This document shows positions 1 to 6,976 of a DNA stretch of 9,763 nt, piece after piece. The position numbers and the translations under genes were made by a program. The number at the start of each line of letters is the position of its first letter. Position 1 is the stretch's first letter. Origin of the DNA: Sedimenticola sp. (GTDB taxonomy: Bacteria; Pseudomonadota; Gammaproteobacteria; Chromatiales; Chromatiaceae); the NCBI GenBank assembly GCA_027023915.1, contig JALVUB010000092.1, positions 1 through 9,763 on the forward strand. The letters are read 5' to 3'. Under the pieces are notes generated by a model, which saw nothing but the letters and a program-made list of their open reading frames with translations, had not been told where the DNA came from and ran no database searches.

Positions 1-390
1 GAGGGTCTTCACCCTGCCCGCCCGCCAGGCCCAGACGGTGGGGCTGACGTAGTGGACGGTGGGCACGCCGGCGGCGCGCAGCGCCTGCTCCAGGCCAAGG
101 TTGAAATCGGGCGCGTCCACGCCGATGAAGAGGTCCGGCGGGTGAGCCCGCCAGTGGCGTACCAGGCCGCGGCGCAGGGCGATGAGTTCCGGCAGGTGGC
201 GCACCACCTCCACCAGCCCCATCAGCGACAGCTTCTCCATGGGAAAGCGGCTCTCCAGCCCCTGCGCCGCCATGGCGGGGCCGCCCACGCCCTCGAAGCG
301 GACCTCCTGCAGCCGCCGGCGCAGCGCCGCCATCAGCCCCGCCGCGAGCTGGTCTCCCGAAGGCTCGGCGGCGACCAGGGCGATACGCAT
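1..390 (-). CDS. lpxB: Lipid-A-disaccharide synthase LpxB, N-terminal 130 codons (cut by window edge)
   Basis: LpxB is a peripheral inner-membrane glycosyltransferase (GT19 family). It joins UDP-2,3-diacylglucosamine to lipid X to form the tetraacyl disaccharide of lipid A. Only the first 130 codons are present; the family is usually about 380 residues, so the C-terminal nucleotide-binding half lies outside the window. Visible family signatures are the N-terminal ALVAAEPSGD (residues 4-13), GVGGPAMAAQG at about 34-44, FIGVDAPDFN at 88-97 and HYVSPTVWAW at 113-122. All four align with E. coli LpxB from memory. The ATG shares its A with the lpxA stop (TGATG). No purine-rich ribosome binding site is visible before it, so translation is probably coupled to lpxA. 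The reading frame stays open to base 1, with no sign of damage. Confidence 0.97.
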   Translation of the reverse strand, partial: MRIALVAAEPSGDQLAAGLMAALRRRLQEVRFEGVGGPAMAAQGLESRFPMEKLSLMGLVEVVRHLPELIALRRGLVRHWRAHPPDLFIGVDAPDFNLGLEQALRAAGVPTVHYVSPTVWAWRAGRVKTL

Positions 391-1160
391 CAGCGGACGA
401 TGCTGCGGGCCGGGTTTTCCAGGAAGCGGGCCATCACTTCCAGCGCCTGGCAATCACGAGCCATCTGCTCGATCTCCATTTGTGCTTCTTCCAGTCTCAG
501 GCCGGCGCGATAGAGACGGCGGTAGGCCTGCTTGATGGCGCTGATCTCATCAGTGGTGAATCCCCGCCGTTTGAGTCCTTCCTGATTGATGCCGTGGGGC
601 GCCGCCGGTCGGCCACTTACCATCACATATGGAGGCACATCCTTGCCGATGGCGCTGCCCATGGCGGAGAAGCTGTGGGCGCCCACCCGGGTGAACTGGT
701 GCACCAGGGTGAAGCCGCCGAGAATGGCCCAGTCGTGGATGTGGACATGCCCACCTAAGGAGGCGGCGTTGGCGAGGATGGTGTGGTCGCCGATGCGGCA
801 GTCGTGGGCCACGTGGGTGTAGGCCATCAGCAGGTTGTGGCTGCCCACACGGGTGACACCACCGTCCTGGACGGTGCCCCGGTTGAGGGTGGCGTACTCG
901 CGGATCACGTTGTGGTCGCCGATCTCCAGCCAGGTCTCCTCGCCGTCGTACTTCTTGTCCTGGGGATCCTCCCCCACCGAGGCGAACTGGAAAATGCGGT
1001 TGTTGCGGCCGATGCGGGTGTTGCGCGCGATCACCACGTGGGCGCCGATCTCGCAACCGTCACCGATCTCCACCCGGGGACCGATGATCGTCCAGGGCCC
1101 GATGCGCACCCCTTCCCCGATGCGGGCGCTCTCGTCGATGATGGCGGTGGGGTGGATCAA
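390..1160 (-). CDS. lpxA: UDP-N-acetylglucosamine 3-O-acyltransferase LpxA
   Basis: LpxA is a cytoplasmic homotrimer that moves an R-3-hydroxyacyl chain from ACP to the 3-OH of UDP-GlcNAc, the first step of lipid A synthesis. With the TTG start at 1160 the protein has 256 residues (E. coli 262). Residues 1 to about 185 form a left-handed beta-helix of hexapeptide repeats (HPTAII, ARIGEG, EIGDGC and so on), followed by a helical C-terminal domain. The catalytic histidine is H119 in HVAHDC (E. coli H125). The C-terminal INQEGLKRRGF segment is typical. Residue M167 aligns with the E. coli chain-length ruler G173 and suggests C10 selectivity, as in Pseudomonas aeruginosa. The TTG gives the usual MIHPTAI start and lies five bases after a GAGG. 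It overlaps the fabZ stop by four bases. A GTG at 1178 is the alternative. The frame stays open upstream to 1514, but that part only shadows fabZ. It ends in TGATG with lpxB. Confidence 0.97.
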   Translation of the reverse strand: MIHPTAIIDESARIGEGVRIGPWTIIGPRVEIGDGCEIGAHVVIARNTRIGRNNRIFQFASVGEDPQDKKYDGEETWLEIGDHNVIREYATLNRGTVQDGGVTRVGSHNLLMAYTHVAHDCRIGDHTILANAASLGGHVHIHDWAILGGFTLVHQFTRVGAHSFSAMGSAIGKDVPPYVMVSGRPAAPHGINQEGLKRRGFTTDEISAIKQAYRRLYRAGLRLEEAQMEIEQMARDCQALEVMARFLENPARSIVR

Positions 1161-1594
1161 AGGGGCCTCGCGGTGCACATGATCTCTGCGGTGGCCGCGG
1201 TGCGTCCCTCCACCCTGGCTTCGCACTCGAACAGCCAGATGCCGCGCTTGCGCCTCGCCAGGCGGGTCTCGAGATGGAGGCTGTCGCCCGGCATCACCGG
1301 CCGCTTGAAACGCGCCTTGTCCACGCCCGCCAGCAGGTAGACCTCGTCCTCGCCGCTCTCCTCGGTCTCCAGCGCCAGCAGGCAGGTGGCCTGGGCCATG
1401 GCCTCGATGACCAGCACCCCGGGCATCACCGGGCGGCCGGGAAAGTGGCCCTGGAAGAAGGGCTCGTTGATGGTGACGTTCTTGAGCGCCAGCAGCCGCT
1501 CGCCGGGCTCGCACTCGAGCACGCGGTCCACCAGCAGGAAGGGATAGCGATGGGGCAGCCGCGACAGCACGCGGCCGATGTCGTAGTCGTTCAA
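1157..1594 (-). CDS. fabZ: 3-hydroxyacyl-[acyl-carrier-protein] dehydratase FabZ
   Basis: FabZ is a cytoplasmic hot-dog-fold dehydratase. It removes water from R-3-hydroxyacyl-ACP to give trans-2-enoyl-ACP in type II fatty acid synthesis. Its substrates are the same molecules that LpxA and LpxD use, so its place between them suits a balance between phospholipid and lipid A. The product has 145 residues (E. coli 151). LPHRYPFLLVDRV lies at about 13-25, and the active-site block NEPFFQGHFPG gives catalytic H50. The paired E64 is in GVLVIEAMAQ. ARFKRPVMPGD follows at about 94-104. The start is TTG, with GGGAG eight bases upstream and no ATG nearby in frame. The gap to lpxD is 22 bases, and the TGA overlaps the lpxA start. 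It is a full-length protein with intact catalytic residues. Confidence 0.97.
   Translation of the reverse strand: MNDYDIGRVLSRLPHRYPFLLVDRVLECEPGERLLALKNVTINEPFFQGHFPGRPVMPGVLVIEAMAQATCLLALETEESGEDEVYLLAGVDKARFKRPVMPGDSLHLETRLARRKRGIWLFECEARVEGRTAATAEIMCTARPL
1166..1169 (-). promoter_or_regulatory. Candidate weak ribosome binding site of lpxA
   Basis: A GAGG lies inside the last codons of fabZ, five bases before the TTG at 1160. It supports TTG at 1160 over the GTG at 1178 as the lpxA start. The match is only four bases, so coupling to fabZ translation may matter more. Confidence 0.4.
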
Positions 1595-1602
1595 AGGTTC
1601 TG

Positions 1603-1607
1603 CTCCC
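1603..1607 (-). promoter_or_regulatory. Ribosome binding site that supports the TTG start of fabZ
   Basis: A GGGAG lies eight bases before the TTG at 1594, in the 22-base gap after lpxD. No in-frame ATG or GTG is close by, so this site decides the start. It yields a FabZ of normal length. Confidence 0.6.
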
Positions 1608-1616
1608 GGTGGATCC

Positions 1617-2651
1617 TCAGCCCGTCTTCTTCTCTTCCCGGAGCTGCTCCACCCTCTTTTCCAGTTCGCGGATCTTGCGGGCCATCTCCTCCAGCCGCTT
1701 CACCCGGACGGCGCTGCGCTTCCACTGGTCGTGGGGCACCGCCGCCAGGCCGCTGGAATAGACTCCCGGCTCCTTCAGCGAGTGGGTGACCATGCTGAAA
1801 CCGGTGACGTGGACGTTGTCGGCCAGCTCGATGTGGCCCACCAGCCCCACCCCACCGGCCAGGGTGCAGTTGGCGCCGATGCGGGTGGAGCCGGAGATGC
1901 CGGTGCAGGCGGCGATGGCGGTGTTCTCGCCGATCTCCACGTTGTGGGCCACCTGGATCAGGTTGTCCAGCTTGGCCCCGCGCCGCAGGATGGTGTCGTG
2001 CACCGCGCCGCGGTCGATGGTGGTGTTGGCCCCCACCTCCACCTCGTCCTCCAGGATTACGCTCCCCAGTTGCGGCACCTTCTCCCAGCGCTCGCCGTTG
2101 CGCGCCAAGCCGAAACCGTCGCTGCCCACCACCACCCCCGGGTGGAGCAGGCAGCGGCAACCGATGCGCACCCTGTCGAGCACCGTCACCGAGGCCACCA
2201 GGCGGGAGTCGTCGCCGATAACCACATCACGCCCCACCACGCAGTTGGGGCCGATCCAGGCGTTGGCACCGATGCGCGCCCCCGCGGCCACCACGCTGCC
2301 AGCCTCCACCACGGCGCTCTCGTCCACCTGCGCCGCCGGGTCCACCACCGCCGCCGGGTGCACGCCCGCCGGCGGTCGGCCCTCCTCCACGAAGCAGCGC
2401 AGCACCCGCGCCCAGGCCAGGTAGGGATCATCGGCCACCAGGGCGTTGGTGAAACAGTGTTCGAGATCCTTCGGCGAAATAATTACGGCGGAAGCACGGG
2501 TTTGCGCCAGATACTTGCGATAGCGTGGGTTACTGAGAAATGCGATCTGGCCTGGACCGGCCTGTTGCAGCGTCTCTGGTTCTTTTATGACGACTTCGCC
2601 GTCACCGTGGAGCTCTGCACCCGCGGCTGCCGCCAGATCGGCCAGCCGCAT
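1617..2651 (-). CDS. lpxD: UDP-3-O-acylglucosamine N-acyltransferase LpxD
   Basis: LpxD is a cytoplasmic homotrimer that adds a second 3-hydroxyacyl chain, from ACP to the 2-amino group of UDP-3-O-acyl-glucosamine, the third step of lipid A synthesis. With the ATG at 2651 it has 344 residues (E. coli 341). Residues 1 to about 95 are the N-terminal uridine-binding domain, starting MRLADLAAAAGAELHGDG. A left-handed beta-helix of hexapeptide repeats runs from about 97 to 305. A C-terminal helix, rich in Arg, Lys and Glu, covers about the last 35 residues. Catalytic H236 lies in QVAHNVEIG (E. coli H239), and M287 matches E. coli M290. A GTG at 2675 would add eight residues, but GGGGAG sits six bases before the ATG and favours it. 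The gap to skp is 34 bases. GC content rises sharply inside this gene, near 2440. Confidence 0.97.
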   Translation of the reverse strand: MRLADLAAAAGAELHGDGEVVIKEPETLQQAGPGQIAFLSNPRYRKYLAQTRASAVIISPKDLEHCFTNALVADDPYLAWARVLRCFVEEGRPPAGVHPAAVVDPAAQVDESAVVEAGSVVAAGARIGANAWIGPNCVVGRDVVIGDDSRLVASVTVLDRVRIGCRCLLHPGVVVGSDGFGLARNGERWEKVPQLGSVILEDEVEVGANTTIDRGAVHDTILRRGAKLDNLIQVAHNVEIGENTAIAACTGISGSTRIGANCTLAGGVGLVGHIELADNVHVTGFSMVTHSLKEPGVYSSGLAAVPHDQWKRSAVRVKRLEEMARKIRELEKRVEQLREEKKTG

Positions 2652-2657
2652 TATTCG

Positions 2658-2663
2658 CTCCCC
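2658..2663 (-). promoter_or_regulatory. Ribosome binding site that sets the ATG start of lpxD
   Basis: A GGGGAG lies six bases before the ATG at 2651. It favours this start over the GTG at 2675, and the resulting MRLADL N-terminus fits the family. Confidence 0.65.
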
Positions 2664-2685
2664 AGCCCTGCTCACTACAGAGATC

Positions 2686-3198
2686 TCAGCGTTGCTTTTT
2701 GAGCTCCTGAATCACCTGATCGGTGATGTTGTACTGGTCCTTGGTCCAGACCACGCCGCTCTCCAACACCATGTCGAAACCACCGCGCTTGGCCACCTTG
2801 ATGACCACTTCACTGATAACCTTGCGCAGTTTGGCCAGCTCTTCGTTCTGACGCAGGGAGAGATCTTCCTGAAACTCGCTCTGGGCATCCTTCAATTTGC
2901 GGGCACGCGACAAAATATCGCGCTCCAGCCGCTTCTTCTCGGACTCACTCATGATGGAACCATCACGCGCCAACTTGGCCCGGAGCTTGTTGAGTTTCTT
3001 CTGCTGGGCCACCAGCTGGCTGTCACGCTTGGCAAACTCGCGCCGGATGCGCTCTTTGATTCTTTTCACCTGCGGCGCAACCTGCAACACCTTGGCCACC
3101 TGAACGAAAGCCACTTTGGTACCCGAGGCCATGGCGCTGTTTCCCGCGAACAGGAAGGCGAGCAGGACAAGCATGAGCAATTTTTTCTGTCTGTTCAC
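2686..3198 (-). CDS. skp: Periplasmic chaperone Skp (OmpH/HlpA family)
   Basis: Skp is a trimeric, jellyfish-shaped periplasmic chaperone that carries unfolded outer-membrane proteins from the Sec translocon to the Bam complex. The precursor has 170 residues (E. coli 161). A signal peptide is clear: positive MNRQKK, a Leu-rich core at about 7-18, then likely cleavage after AMA at residue 24. The mature N-terminus (KVAFVQVAKVLQ) gives the core strand. Residues from about 43 to 135 are rich in Lys, Arg, Glu, Gln and Leu, as expected for the coiled-coil tentacles. The C-terminus returns to strand and helix (GGFDMVLESGVVW). The start is GTG, ten bases after a strong AAGGAG. An ATG at residue 9 would remove the positive signal region. 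It lies 68 bases after bamA, the usual partner arrangement. Confidence 0.95.
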   Translation of the reverse strand: MNRQKKLLMLVLLAFLFAGNSAMASGTKVAFVQVAKVLQVAPQVKRIKERIRREFAKRDSQLVAQQKKLNKLRAKLARDGSIMSESEKKRLERDILSRARKLKDAQSEFQEDLSLRQNEELAKLRKVISEVVIKVAKRGGFDMVLESGVVWTKDQYNITDQVIQELKKQR

Positions 3199-3208
3199 TG
3201 GTGTTTCA

Positions 3209-3214
3209 CTCCTT
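3209..3214 (-). promoter_or_regulatory. Ribosome binding site of skp
   Basis: An AAGGAG lies ten bases before the GTG start at 3198, in the 68-base gap between bamA and skp. The spacing is slightly long. I found no convincing promoter or hairpin terminator in the rest of this gap. Confidence 0.55.
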
Positions 3215-3266
3215 CATCTAAGCAAGGATCTCTGGAAATCTTGACGGATGCGAAGACCCCGTTTCC

Positions 3267-5543
3267 TCAAAATACCGACCCCAAACTGAACTGAAACCGT
3301 TCAATCTGGTCTCCCGGCTTGTCGTTGAGCGGCACCCCATAACTTATGGTAAGCGCGCCCATCGGCGACAACCAAGTCAACCCTACCCCCGCGGAATAGC
3401 GTATTCCACTCCATTTTATCTTGTCCTTAAAGACATTGCCCGCGTCCAGAAAAGCCGAAAGGCGCAGGGTTTTCTCGAACTTTTTGTAGGGCGGTGGCAT
3501 ATACAGCTCGATTCCGCCCGCAAGCTTGCGGTTACCGCCAAAAGGATTGCCAATACCCAGGTCATCCTTGGGCCCCAGCGTATTGGTGCGGAAACCCCGC
3601 ACATCACCGATACCGCCGGCAAAATAGTGTTCGAAGAACGGCAGCCCTCCAGTCTTGCCGTAACCGCCACCGAATCCAAGATCGGCCTTGGTGGCGAAGA
3701 CCAGCTTGCGGTACAAGGGCGTGTAATGGCGGAAGGTGTAATAGAACTTGTAGAACTGGAGATCACTGCCGGGAAGCGTCAGGGTAAAGGTAGCGGTATG
3801 ACGGGTGCCGCTGGTGGGGAAGATGGCGCTATCCCGCGAATCGTGACTCCAATCGAAGGTGGCCCTGAGATTGAAATAGCGATCACCTTCCCGAGCCACG
3901 AAGTCCTGGATCTCGATGGGCGCCCCAGTGCCTTGAAACAGATCTATCCATTCGAGACCGAAAGTTCCCGTCAAACGGTTGAAATCGCTGATGGGCACGC
4001 CGTAGGTGACCGATGCCTCGGAACGGTTGGTGCTGTAGCTGGAGATGTTGAGCTCTTTGAAATTGGTTTTCTGGTAGCTCAGGTTGTAACCGCGGCTCAC
4101 CCCATTGATGGTGGCATAGGGATTGAAATAAGAGAGCTGATAGCGACTGTTGTACTTGGAAGTATTGACCGCGGCGACGACCTTCTTGCCGGTTCCCAGA
4201 AAGTTGTCTTCGCTGATGCTGGCGGTAAAACTTATCCCTTGAACCTGGCTGTAGCCGATACCGCCCGCCAGGGAGCCGGAGGGCTTCTCCTTCACCGTCA
4301 CCACCACGTCGGCCATGTCGGTGGTGCCGGGAACCGCCGGCGTCTCCAGGTTAACATCCTTGAAAAAACCCAGGCGCATGATCCGTTCACGTGAAAGTTT
4401 CAGCTTGGTGGTGGAGAGCCAGGCGCTCTCCATCTGGCGCATCTCCCGGCGGATCACCCGATCCCGGGTGCGGGTGTTGCCCTTGATGATGATTCGGCGG
4501 ACATAGACCCTTTTGCCAGGATCAAGATAGAAAGTGATGGAGACCCTCTTCTTCTCTTCGTCCACCTCGGGAATGTTGTTGACGTTGGCAAAGGCGTAGC
4601 CCATCTCCGCCAGCTTGGCGGTGATGCGATCGGTGCTGTCCACCACGGCCCGGCGGGAGAAAGGCTGACCCCGGTGGAGGTGGATAAGTGGAAAATATTC
4701 AGCCGCATCAACCACCAAGTTACCCGTGATGCGAATGTCGCTGAGGGTATAGACATCGCCCTCATCCACGTCGATGGTGATGTATATGTCCTTTTTGTCG
4801 GGCGACAAAGAGACCTGGGTGGAATTGACCTTGAACTTGAGGTACCCCCGATCAAGGTAGAAAGACTTCAGTGCCTCCAGGTCACCTGCCAGTTTTTGTC
4901 TTGAATATCGGTCTTCCTTGGTAAGCCAGGAGAGCCATCCACCGGGGCGCGACTTGAACAGCTTCAACAACTGCTTGTCGCTGAAGCTCTTGTTGCCGAC
5001 GATGCTGACGCCGCGGATGCGGGCGGTCTTGCCCTCGACGATATCAATACTTATGGCGACCCGGTTGCGCTCAAGGGGGGAAACCCTCGTCTTCAGCTCG
5101 ATTCCGTATTTCCCCTGGTTGAAATACTGGCGCCGCAGCTCCTGCTCGATCTTGGCCAACAGCGAGCGGTTGAAAGTGCGCCCTTCCGCCAGCCCCGCCT
5201 GCTTGAGCCCCTTCTTCAGATCCTTGGTCTTGATGGACTTGTTACCGCTGATATCGATGCGGGCCACCGATGGGCGCTCCAGCACATCGATCACCAGTAC
5301 ATCCCCCTCTCGCCAGAGTCTCACATCCTTGAAGAAGCCGGTCTTGTAGAGCGCGCGGACGATCTGCGGAACATTGCCGGCATTGACATCATCGCCCGGA
5401 CGCACGGGGAGGTAGTTGAAGACAGTGCCCGCCGAAATCCGCTGCAACCCCTCCACGCGGATATCCTTGGCCACAAAGGCACTGGCCATGCCGGAGGCCA
5501 ATACCAGCAAAAGAGAGAGCAGGATTCTGGGCAAGACGCGCAT
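3267..5543 (-). CDS. bamA: Outer membrane protein assembly factor BamA (Omp85)
   Basis: BamA is the central outer-membrane subunit of the Bam complex, which folds and inserts beta-barrel proteins. From the ATG at 5543 it has 758 residues (E. coli 810). Residues 1-22 form a signal peptide ending ASGMASA. Five POTRA domains follow, at about 23-91, 92-172, 175-265, 266-344 and 345-420 (my estimates), and a 16-strand barrel fills the rest. The loop-6 VRGF motif is at 648-651. The last residue is Phe (QFSLGSVF), the typical beta signal. I see no cysteine, and the E. coli loop insertion that carries a cysteine pair is missing, which explains part of the shorter length. The start is uncertain. ATG 5543 gives a compact signal peptide, with GAGGGG 13 bases upstream. 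ATG 5564 has no visible ribosome site. GTG 5597 follows AGGTGG but gives a 40-residue leader. Confidence 0.96.
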   Translation of the reverse strand: MRVLPRILLSLLLVLASGMASAFVAKDIRVEGLQRISAGTVFNYLPVRPGDDVNAGNVPQIVRALYKTGFFKDVRLWREGDVLVIDVLERPSVARIDISGNKSIKTKDLKKGLKQAGLAEGRTFNRSLLAKIEQELRRQYFNQGKYGIELKTRVSPLERNRVAISIDIVEGKTARIRGVSIVGNKSFSDKQLLKLFKSRPGGWLSWLTKEDRYSRQKLAGDLEALKSFYLDRGYLKFKVNSTQVSLSPDKKDIYITIDVDEGDVYTLSDIRITGNLVVDAAEYFPLIHLHRGQPFSRRAVVDSTDRITAKLAEMGYAFANVNNIPEVDEEKKRVSITFYLDPGKRVYVRRIIIKGNTRTRDRVIRREMRQMESAWLSTTKLKLSRERIMRLGFFKDVNLETPAVPGTTDMADVVVTVKEKPSGSLAGGIGYSQVQGISFTASISEDNFLGTGKKVVAAVNTSKYNSRYQLSYFNPYATINGVSRGYNLSYQKTNFKELNISSYSTNRSEASVTYGVPISDFNRLTGTFGLEWIDLFQGTGAPIEIQDFVAREGDRYFNLRATFDWSHDSRDSAIFPTSGTRHTATFTLTLPGSDLQFYKFYYTFRHYTPLYRKLVFATKADLGFGGGYGKTGGLPFFEHYFAGGIGDVRGFRTNTLGPKDDLGIGNPFGGNRKLAGGIELYMPPPYKKFEKTLRLSAFLDAGNVFKDKIKWSGIRYSAGVGLTWLSPMGALTISYGVPLNDKPGDQIERFQFSLGSVF

Positions 5544-5579
5544 GGCGTAAGGGAAACCCCTCATATTCGGTGAGCGCGT

Positions 5580-5585
5580 ATTATA
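5580..5585 (-). promoter_or_regulatory. Possible -10 hexamer before bamA (weak candidate)
   Basis: A perfect TATAAT lies in the rseP-bamA gap, 36 bases before the ATG at 5543. No TTGACA-like hexamer is present 16-18 bases further upstream (the bases there read GGTGGC, GTGGCG or TGGCGC), and no extended -10 TG is present. A chance match is quite possible. If real, it would favour a bamA start at 5543 or 5564 over the GTG at 5597. Confidence 0.2.
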
Positions 5586-5608
5586 TCGGGGAAACACGCG
5601 GGCGCCAC

Positions 5609-6976
5609 CTACTCTGTGAGTCTCAGGATATCCTGATAGAAAACCAACACCATCAGCGCCAGCAGCAACGCCATGCCGAATTGCTGCGCCCGTGCCAGAA
5701 TCTCCTCCGAGGGCGGCCGCCCGGTTATCCCCTCATACAGGTAGTAAAGCAGGTGTCCGCCGTCCAGAACGGGCACCGGCAACAGGTTGAAAACGCCCAG
5801 GCTGACGCTGATAACCGCCAGCAGCTTGAGAAAATAGACCAAGCCCGCGCTCACCGCCGCGCCGGCGGCATCCGCCATGGTGATGGGCCCGCCCAGATTC
5901 TTGAGCGAAGCCCTGCCGGTGAGTATGCGCCACATTACTTCCAGGGTCAGAGCCGAAAATTCCCAGGTGCGGTGAAAGGCACGCGGCACCGCCGCCAGGG
6001 GCCCCAGTGAATACTCCACCCGGTAGCGCCGCCACAATTCCGGCCGGGGTTGGCTGGCGGCACCGATGCGCCCGATGATCTTGCCCTCTTCCGTGGTGAT
6101 CGGCTTGGGAACGATATCCAACGTGAGCCGACGGCCATCCCGCTCCACCAGTGTGTGCAACATCTTGCCCGGACGGGCCCGAATGATCTCCACCCAGGCC
6201 ACCCAGTCATCCACCTGTTTCCCGTCCACCGACAGCACCCGGTCACCTGGCTTCAACCCCGCCTCAGCCGCCGGCTCACCCGGCATCACCTTGCCCACAA
6301 CGGCCGGCACCCGGGGCAGTTCCGGTGTCAGCCCAAGAGACTTCAAAGGATTCTTGACCTCTGCAAGATCGCCGAGGACATCGTGAGGCAACAACCGTTC
6401 GGTCTCCACCCCACTTTTCTCCCGCACCTGAAAGCGGATGGCATCGCCTGCGGCGGAGGCCGCGGCAAAGCGATAGAGCACTTCGCTCCAGGTGGGCGTC
6501 TCCTCGCCATTGACCCGGAGAATCTCATCACCGGGACGGAATCCGGCACTTTGTGCGGGAGAGCCGGGCTGAACCTCTCCCACCAGGGGGCGCAGACCGG
6601 TTTCGCCCAACACCAGCACCGCCCAGAAAGCCAACACCGCAAACAAGAGATTAAAGCCCGGCCCGGCCATGACCACCAGCGCCCGAACCCACAGGGGCTT
6701 GCGGTTGAACGCGCGCGGCAGATCGGCCTCGGGCACCTCTCCTTCGTTCTCGTCCACCATCTTCACATAACCGCCCAGGGGAATGGCGGCGATGACGTAT
6801 TCGGTCTCGTCACCCTTGCGGCGCCACCTGATCAAAGGCTTGCCGAAGCCGATGGAGAAGCGCAACACCTTTACACCAAGCCGGCGCGCCACCCAAAAGT
6901 GGCCGAACTCGTGCACTGTCACCAGAATGCCGAGCGCCAGCAGAAAGCCGAATATTTTCAGCGCAAGCGCCTCCAT
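5609..6976 (-). CDS. rseP: RIP metalloprotease RseP (site-2 protease)
   Basis: RseP is an inner-membrane zinc protease (M50 family). It makes the second, intramembrane cut in the anti-sigma factor RseA and so releases sigma E when outer-membrane assembly fails; it also clears leftover signal peptides. The product has 455 residues (E. coli 450). HEFGH at 22-26 gives two zinc ligands and the catalytic Glu, in the first membrane segment. The third ligand, D405, is in LDGGH at 404-408. GGYVKM at 68-73 is the membrane-associated beta loop. Two PDZ domains lie at about 128-200 and 222-293. Further membrane segments lie at about 98-124, 375-398 and 430-447. All catalytic residues are intact. The ATG shares its A with the dxr stop (TGATG), and the upstream ribosome site is weak, so coupling is likely. 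RseA and sigma E are not encoded in this window. Confidence 0.97.
   Translation of the reverse strand: MEALALKIFGFLLALGILVTVHEFGHFWVARRLGVKVLRFSIGFGKPLIRWRRKGDETEYVIAAIPLGGYVKMVDENEGEVPEADLPRAFNRKPLWVRALVVMAGPGFNLLFAVLAFWAVLVLGETGLRPLVGEVQPGSPAQSAGFRPGDEILRVNGEETPTWSEVLYRFAAASAAGDAIRFQVREKSGVETERLLPHDVLGDLAEVKNPLKSLGLTPELPRVPAVVGKVMPGEPAAEAGLKPGDRVLSVDGKQVDDWVAWVEIIRARPGKMLHTLVERDGRRLTLDIVPKPITTEEGKIIGRIGAASQPRPELWRRYRVEYSLGPLAAVPRAFHRTWEFSALTLEVMWRILTGRASLKNLGGPITMADAAGAAVSAGLVYFLKLLAVISVSLGVFNLLPVPVLDGGHLLYYLYEGITGRPPSEEILARAQQFGMALLLALMVLVFYQDILRLTE

Noticed and set aside
1161..1514. N-terminal extension of lpxA by about 118 codons
   Set aside because: It overlaps fabZ almost entirely and reads as low-complexity Arg, Gly and Ala. 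LpxA homologues start at the HPTAI segment.
1731..2702. Plus-strand open frame of 323 codons opposite lpxD
   Set aside because: The translation is dominated by His, Gly, Val and Asp from the antisense of hexapeptide repeats. No ribosome site or family signature was seen.
3199..3266. Terminator or promoter in the bamA-skp gap
   Set aside because: I found no inverted repeat followed by a T run and no paired -35 and -10 boxes. Only the skp ribosome site stands out.
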